Part shown: piece after piece, positions 59,890-64,000 of the stretch
How positions within the stretch are numbered: position 1 is the stretch's first letter
Layout: every line of letters starts with the position of its first letter
NCBI RefSeq assembly: GCF_017744835.1
Contig: NZ_JAGIAM010000001.1
Span: 124,001-188,000 of the forward strand
Length of the DNA: 64,000 bases
Source: Sphingomonas sp.
GTDB taxonomy: Bacteria > Pseudomonadota > Alphaproteobacteria > Sphingomonadales > Sphingomonadaceae
Reading direction: 5' to 3'
Notes under the pieces: generated by a model
Told to the model about the DNA's origin: nothing
The model's input: the letters and a program-made list of their open reading frames with translations, nothing else
Databases searched by the model: none
Made by a program: the position numbers and the translations under genes

Positions 59890-62800
59890 CCGACGACCCC
59901 CCTGATGTCGCGAAAATCATTCTGGAGGCGCCCGAACGAAGCCGTTGCTCTCGACAGGACCTGGGCCAGCGTCTCGTCGTCGCCGGATGCATCCTGATAG
60001 GTCGTGAAATTGGCGACATCGCCGCCGATCGCGCTCTGCAGGATGGTCTCCTCGACGAACCCTTCGACGGCACCGATGATCGTACGGATCGAGGCGCGCG
60101 AATCCGAAGTGCCGGCATTGGCATTGGCCTCGAAGAAATTCCGCAGGGCATTGTGCCATCCCGGCTGCCCCTTGGTCTGGCCCACGGAGCGCGTGCTCAG
60201 CGCGTCCTCTTCGGCCCGGGCATAGAGGGCGCCGCTGTGGCCTTGCAGCACGACGACGTTCCGGTGGACGACGGTGCCATCGGGTTGCGGGACATTGGCC
60301 GGGAAAGCCCTCCGATAAGGGCCTTCGGGCTTGAAGATCAGCATCCGGGTCGGCGTGCGCCAGCGGTTCTGCGCAGTCACCCACAGCGACACGGTTTCGC
60401 CGGCCTCCTCGGCTGTCGCACCCGTAGCGGACGCGATGCGCAGGATGTTGGGAATATAGTTGCTGGGGATCCACTCGTGCATGGCCGGCATGACGTCGCG
60501 GAACAGGTCCTTCATATAGTCGACATTGGCCTGATTGCCCCATGCCGCCTCCAGGGCGCTCTCGGTCATCGTTCCTGACCGCCGGGTAAGCGCCATGGCA
60601 TTCATGAACGGGATGATCCCCCCGGCTGCGCTGACGGCGGCAACCAGCGCCGGATCGCGCTCGCCGGCGCTCGTCGCGAGAGAGGTGGTGGCTTGGGCCA
60701 CGGCCGCGATCAGCTCCGGCATGATGTTGCGGAAGGTGCGGCCGTTCGGACGAAGGATGAGTTCTGCCGTGGCGGCGTGCAGCGCGCCGTATGCGCCCGG
60801 CGCCGTGGCCGTGACATTTTCCGCGAGAAGACGCAGCACCGCCTCGGGCGTCGCCGCTCTCCGCTGACCGTTCGGGTCCTCGGCCGGTCGCCGCTCCAGC
60901 CCGGTCTTGTGACCGGTGAGGGCCTGGGTCGCCGCCTCGCGGGCAGCAGTGGGAAAGGCGGCACTTTGGGCGAGATATGGCTGGGCGAACAGCGCATAGG
61001 TCGATTTGAGGCGTGTCTCGACCCCAGCCCAGTCGGGGCTGGCGGCATAGAGGCCCACATCGCGACGCAGCTCGCGATTGATCCCGTTCCGGGCGTCGGG
61101 ATGCAGCGCGTCGATCTGCGCGCGATAGCGCTCGATGAAGGCGTCGGTCCCCCCACCGATGTTGTCGAAGATTTGCTTGAGGACGGGCCCCAACCGTTCC
61201 TCGATGCTCGTCGCGCGATCGACAACCGCAGTGGCGGCCGCGGGCGCTGCAGGTGCAGGGTGGGCGGGACCCGGCGCGGTAGCTGCCGCCGACGCCGTTG
61301 CCGCGGCGGCCTGGTCCGCGATCGGATCAAGCTGGTTCAGCAGCGTGCGCGCTTCGCCGATCTTGGTTTCGGCAGTGGCCTTCTTCGTGGCGTTGGGCTC
61401 GGACGCGGCCATTCCAGCCAGCGTATCGAGCCACTGCCCCAGCGGACGCGGATCGGAGCGCAGCATGACGGTCGCTCCGCCCGCCCCCGTGCGGTCGATC
61501 GAGAGCGTGTGGTCCTCGCCCTCCGCAACGTCGACGCGTACCGGGTGGCCGATCTGGCCCGGCGCCCCGCCGGCGGCGGCTGCGGCCTCGACCGCGGCGC
61601 GCTCTTCGGCGGCGGGGCCGCGGCCGCGGCGGAGGCCGAGCGTCTGCAAGATGCGCTGGAGCATGGCATCGACTGCGTCGGCGATGCGCTGGCGCAATTG
61701 CTGGATGATCTCGCGCACCCGCGCCGCGACGCCGGTGACGCCGAGCAGGCTCATCAGCAAGTCGATGACCACGGGCACGAGGTTGCCGAGCACCGCCTCG
61801 ACCGCCAGCTTGCCGGGCTCGAGCACGCCGGCGGCGATATTGGCGATCGCGCCGACCACGGTCTGCACGATGCCGAACAGGCGCTGCAGCTGGCTGCTGA
61901 CGAACTGGTAGATGTTCCAGATCGTCATCACCAGCTTGACCAGCGCGCCGACCGGATTGAACAAAGAGGCGAGCCAGGTGATCGCCGCCATGATCACCCG
62001 CTCCATGACGAACTCGCGGATCGAGGCGAGCACGCTGTCGCGCAAGCTGGCGAGCGACTCCTGGATGCGGTTCCACAGGCCGCTCCACCCCTCGGTGATG
62101 AGCGTGCCGATCCAGCTGGCCATCATCTCCAGCCGCTCGACATTCTCCGGCCCGATGATGCGCGCCGCGCGCTCGCGCACGAAATCCCAGGTGAGGCCGA
62201 GGATCTGGCGGGCGAGGTCGAGGACGGTCCAGAGGTTCCACTCGTTGGGGATCTGGATGTCGCCGAGCGCCCCGGTGAGCCAGCCGATGATGCCGCGCCG
62301 CAGATGCTCGCCGAAATGATCGGCGAAGAGCTGCACCCCGCCGACCACCACGTCGATCATGTTCGAGACGAACTGGCCGGGATCGTTAACGATGGTCGAG
62401 ACCGCCTCGGAGGCCTGGGCGATCATCGCATGGAAGGCGGCGGGATCGATGCCGAGCACCGAAAGCACGGCATCGAGGACCTTGATCAGCAACGCCCCCC
62501 AATCGCCGGTGAGCGCAGCCTCCAATACGGCGAGCGCCGCGTTGATCGCGCCCTGGAAGACGTCGAGCAGTGCGTTCACGGCGCTGGTGAGCGCGGCGGC
62601 TATCGCATTGACCGCGCTGACGAGGCTCTGCGCGACGCTGTCGATCGCGCTGTTGACGCGATTGACGGCGCTGTCGATCGCCTCGTTCAGCGCGCGCGCG
62701 AGCTCGGGGAAGATCTCGCCGAGCAGCCCGTCGACCAGCCCCTTGAGCAGCTCGCCGAGCGCGCTCACGAGCGCCTGCAGCGCCTGGGAGATCGCCTCGA

Positions 62801-64000
62801 TCAGCCCGACGACGGCGCGGCGGGCGAGATCGATCAGCCCGGTGATGGCGCTGCGGACGGCGTCGAAGATGCGGTTGACCAACGAGACCAGCGCATCGAA
62901 GGCATCGCGGATGAAGTTGACGGCGCGCTCCCACCAGCTCGCCTCTTCCGACTCCCTTTTCTTGCGCTGGCGCTCGCGCTCGGCGTCTTCCTCGCCCTTG
63001 CGGATCTCGGCCTCGGCGTCGCGCTCGGCCTCGTCGTAGCGGTCGTCGATCCGGCGCTGGCCGGCATCGACTTCGCGCTGCGCCTCGGCCCTTTTATCGC
63101 GGCGCGCGCGCGAGGCCTGGCCATTGACCTCGGCCATCTGGCGGTTCTGCTCGTCGACGGTTTCCTGGCGCTTGTCCTGGATCGCCTGGCGCTCGTCCGC
63201 GACCGCCTGGCGCTGGCTGCCGTCGGCTTCCTGCTCGGCCGCCTGGCGGTCGGTCTCCGCGGTGTCCACGGCCTGCTGATGCGCGGTGTCGCGCGTATCC
63301 TGCGCGCGCGCCATCTCCTGCCGCGAGGTCTCGGCGCTGGCCTGCATCTGGGCGGCCGACGCGGTGTCGAAGCTGGCGACGACGCTGTCGGGCAGCGCCA
63401 TCGCCTGGAGCTGCGCAGCCTCGGGCGCGGGCTGGAGCCCCTCGGTCTGCGGGCCCGGAAAGGCAGGCGCGGGCGCGCTGGCGTTGAGCGCGCGCGGCAC
63501 GACCTGCTCGGGGCCCGGCCCGTCCATCACCGCCTGCGCGGCTTCCTGTCGTACCGCCGATGCCTGCTCGCGCTGCGCACCGACGGCATCGTCGAGGCGC
63601 TGCGGATCATTGGCGCCGTCGAGCGGGACTGCGGCGCGATCGGCGACGCGTGTCTCGATGCCGGGATTGGCGGTGGAGACGGCGTCGAGGCTTTCCTCGA
63701 CGCGCTCCGCGGTCGAGCTTTCGGTGAAGCGGCGCTCGATCGCGGGGCCATAGGCGGGATCGACGCGCAGCTGAGGCTGGACCGGGCCCTCGGGCACCAG
63801 CACGGTGGGGTCTGCGGCGGCGTCGAGCTCGATGTCGGGCGCGTCGGCCGGCACCGCCACCGGGCGCGGCATCGGAAGCGGCCCGTCGCCGCCGCGGCTC
63901 TCGACTTCGATCACCGGAGTCGCTTCGCCAAGCTTGGCGTTGGACGCAGTGGCGGCGTCGCCGAGGCGCGCGCCGAGCTCGGGCTGGACGGCGGCCTGCT
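59886..64000 (-). CDS. Giant eCIS-associated protein, tape-measure-like or cargo; 5' end outside the window
   Basis: At least 1370 residues; the frame stays open to base 64000, so the start lies beyond. From the window end inward there is a Pro/Ala-rich segment, then a charged Gln/Arg/Glu-rich coiled-coil-like stretch (about codons from 63340 to 62950). Next is a long run of amphipathic and hydrophobic helices (62940-61650, e.g. WWERAVNFIRDAFDALVSLV, VRSAITGLIDLARRAVVGLI). The C-terminal 580 residues are a different, soluble part. It begins with the module HTLSIDRTGAGGATVMLRSDP and ends in an unrecognised domain with LIFKPEGPYRRAF and VVLQGHSGALYARAEEDAL. Such multi-domain proteins in eCIS loci are often DUF4157-type toxins or cargo. 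A tape measure is the alternative. Confidence 0.7.
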   Translation of the reverse strand, partial: QAAVQPELGARLGDAATASNAKLGEATPVIEVESRGGDGPLPMPRPVAVPADAPDIELDAAADPTVLVPEGPVQPQLRVDPAYGPAIERRFTESSTAERVEESLDAVSTANPGIETRVADRAAVPLDGANDPQRLDDAVGAQREQASAVRQEAAQAVMDGPGPEQVVPRALNASAPAPAFPGPQTEGLQPAPEAAQLQAMALPDSVVASFDTASAAQMQASAETSRQEMARAQDTRDTAHQQAVDTAETDRQAAEQEADGSQRQAVADERQAIQDKRQETVDEQNRQMAEVNGQASRARRDKRAEAQREVDAGQRRIDDRYDEAERDAEAEIRKGEEDAERERQRKKRESEEASWWERAVNFIRDAFDALVSLVNRIFDAVRSAITGLIDLARRAVVGLIEAISQALQALVSALGELLKGLVDGLLGEIFPELARALNEAIDSAVNRVNSAIDSVAQSLVSAVNAIAAALTSAVNALLDVFQGAINAALAVLEAALTGDWGALLIKVLDAVLSVLGIDPAAFHAMIAQASEAVSTIVNDPGQFVSNMIDVVVGGVQLFADHFGEHLRRGIIGWLTGALGDIQIPNEWNLWTVLDLARQILGLTWDFVRERAARIIGPENVERLEMMASWIGTLITEGWSGLWNRIQESLASLRDSVLASIREFVMERVIMAAITWLASLFNPVGALVKLVMTIWNIYQFVSSQLQRLFGIVQTVVGAIANIAAGVLEPGKLAVEAVLGNLVPVVIDLLMSLLGVTGVAARVREIIQQLRQRIADAVDAMLQRILQTLGLRRGRGPAAEERAAVEAAAAAGGAPGQIGHPVRVDVAEGEDHTLSIDRTGAGGATVMLRSDPRPLGQWLDTLAGMAASEPNATKKATAETKIGEARTLLNQLDPIADQAAAATASAAATAPGPAHPAPAAPAAATAVVDRATSIEERLGPVLKQIFDNIGGGTDAFIERYRAQIDALHPDARNGINRELRRDVGLYAASPDWAGVETRLKSTYALFAQPYLAQSAAFPTAAREAATQALTGHKTGLERRPAEDPNGQRRAATPEAVLRLLAENVTATAPGAYGALHAATAELILRPNGRTFRNIMPELIAAVAQATTSLATSAGERDPALVAAVSAAGGIIPFMNAMALTRRSGTMTESALEAAWGNQANVDYMKDLFRDVMPAMHEWIPSNYIPNILRIASATGATAEEAGETVSLWVTAQNRWRTPTRMLIFKPEGPYRRAFPANVPQPDGTVVHRNVVVLQGHSGALYARAEEDALSTRSVGQTKGQPGWHNALRNFFEANANAGTSDSRASIRTIIGAVEGFVEETILQSAIGGDVANFTTYQDASGDDETLAQVLSRATASFGRLQNDFRDIRGVVG

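Noticed and set aside
46602..64000. Interpretation as a prophage
   Set aside because: Only tail-baseplate-type genes are present, with oversized wedge proteins and no head, packaging, lysis or integration genes in the window; an eCIS is the better reading, though the other half is unseen.

Overview
The window looks like chromosomal DNA of a high-GC alphaproteobacterium of the Sphingomonadales (Sphingomonas or a close relative). This is an inference from protein flavour, very high GC, and typical linkages such as an ATP12-type F1-ATPase assembly factor, a PHA-granule family protein and a phosphocholine phospholipase C beside a TonB receptor. It also carries two kinds of short palindromic repeat common in such genomes. 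No search was run; family names come from motifs and protein length.

Layout. 1-24 kb is mostly housekeeping: the start of bamD, manA, crcB, a translationally coupled run (rluC-type synthase, HAD phosphatase, small membrane protein, ATP12), lnt, metK, trmB, xthA, an amidase, nrdA and nrdB (separated by a DUF559 nuclease flanked by inverted repeats plus small envelope genes), uracil-DNA glycosylase, folK and tRNA-Lys(TTT). After the tRNA comes about 0.6 kb with no convincing gene. 24.5-31 kb, minus strand, holds an ECF sigma / FecR / TonB-receptor signalling unit followed by a Tat-exported phospholipase C. 31-46 kb is accessory: two response regulators, two paralogous alpha/beta hydrolases (one lacking its catalytic serine and overlapping a histidine kinase gene), an AraC regulator, a coupled isochorismatase / XapX / amidohydrolase / DoxX / porin / YoaK run, another hydrolase with an MFS pump, a frameshifted glycosylasparaginase with cutC, and a decayed second copy of the porin-yoaK junction.

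46.6-64 kb, minus strand, is one tightly packed run encoding the baseplate half of a contractile injection system of the extracellular (eCIS) type: a giant helical protein cut by the window end, a tube-initiator-like protein, LysM protein, gpD-like hub, gpV-like spike, PAAR-like tip, gp25, two very large J-type baseplate proteins, a tail protein I and a beta-helix fibre-like protein. Seven of the ten junctions overlap by 4 bases (ATGA) and one by a single base (TGATG). Sheath, inner tube, ATPase and cap genes are not in the window and should lie beyond base 64000 if the system is complete.

The most notable points are the eCIS with its split hub and giant possible cargo protein, the catalytic-serine-less hydrolase coupled to a FixL-like kinase with a FixJ-like regulator nearby, and the repeat-flanked DUF559 nuclease between nrdA and nrdB. 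Also notable are a ribonucleotide reductase without an ATP-cone in either subunit and the porin-yoaK duplication scar.
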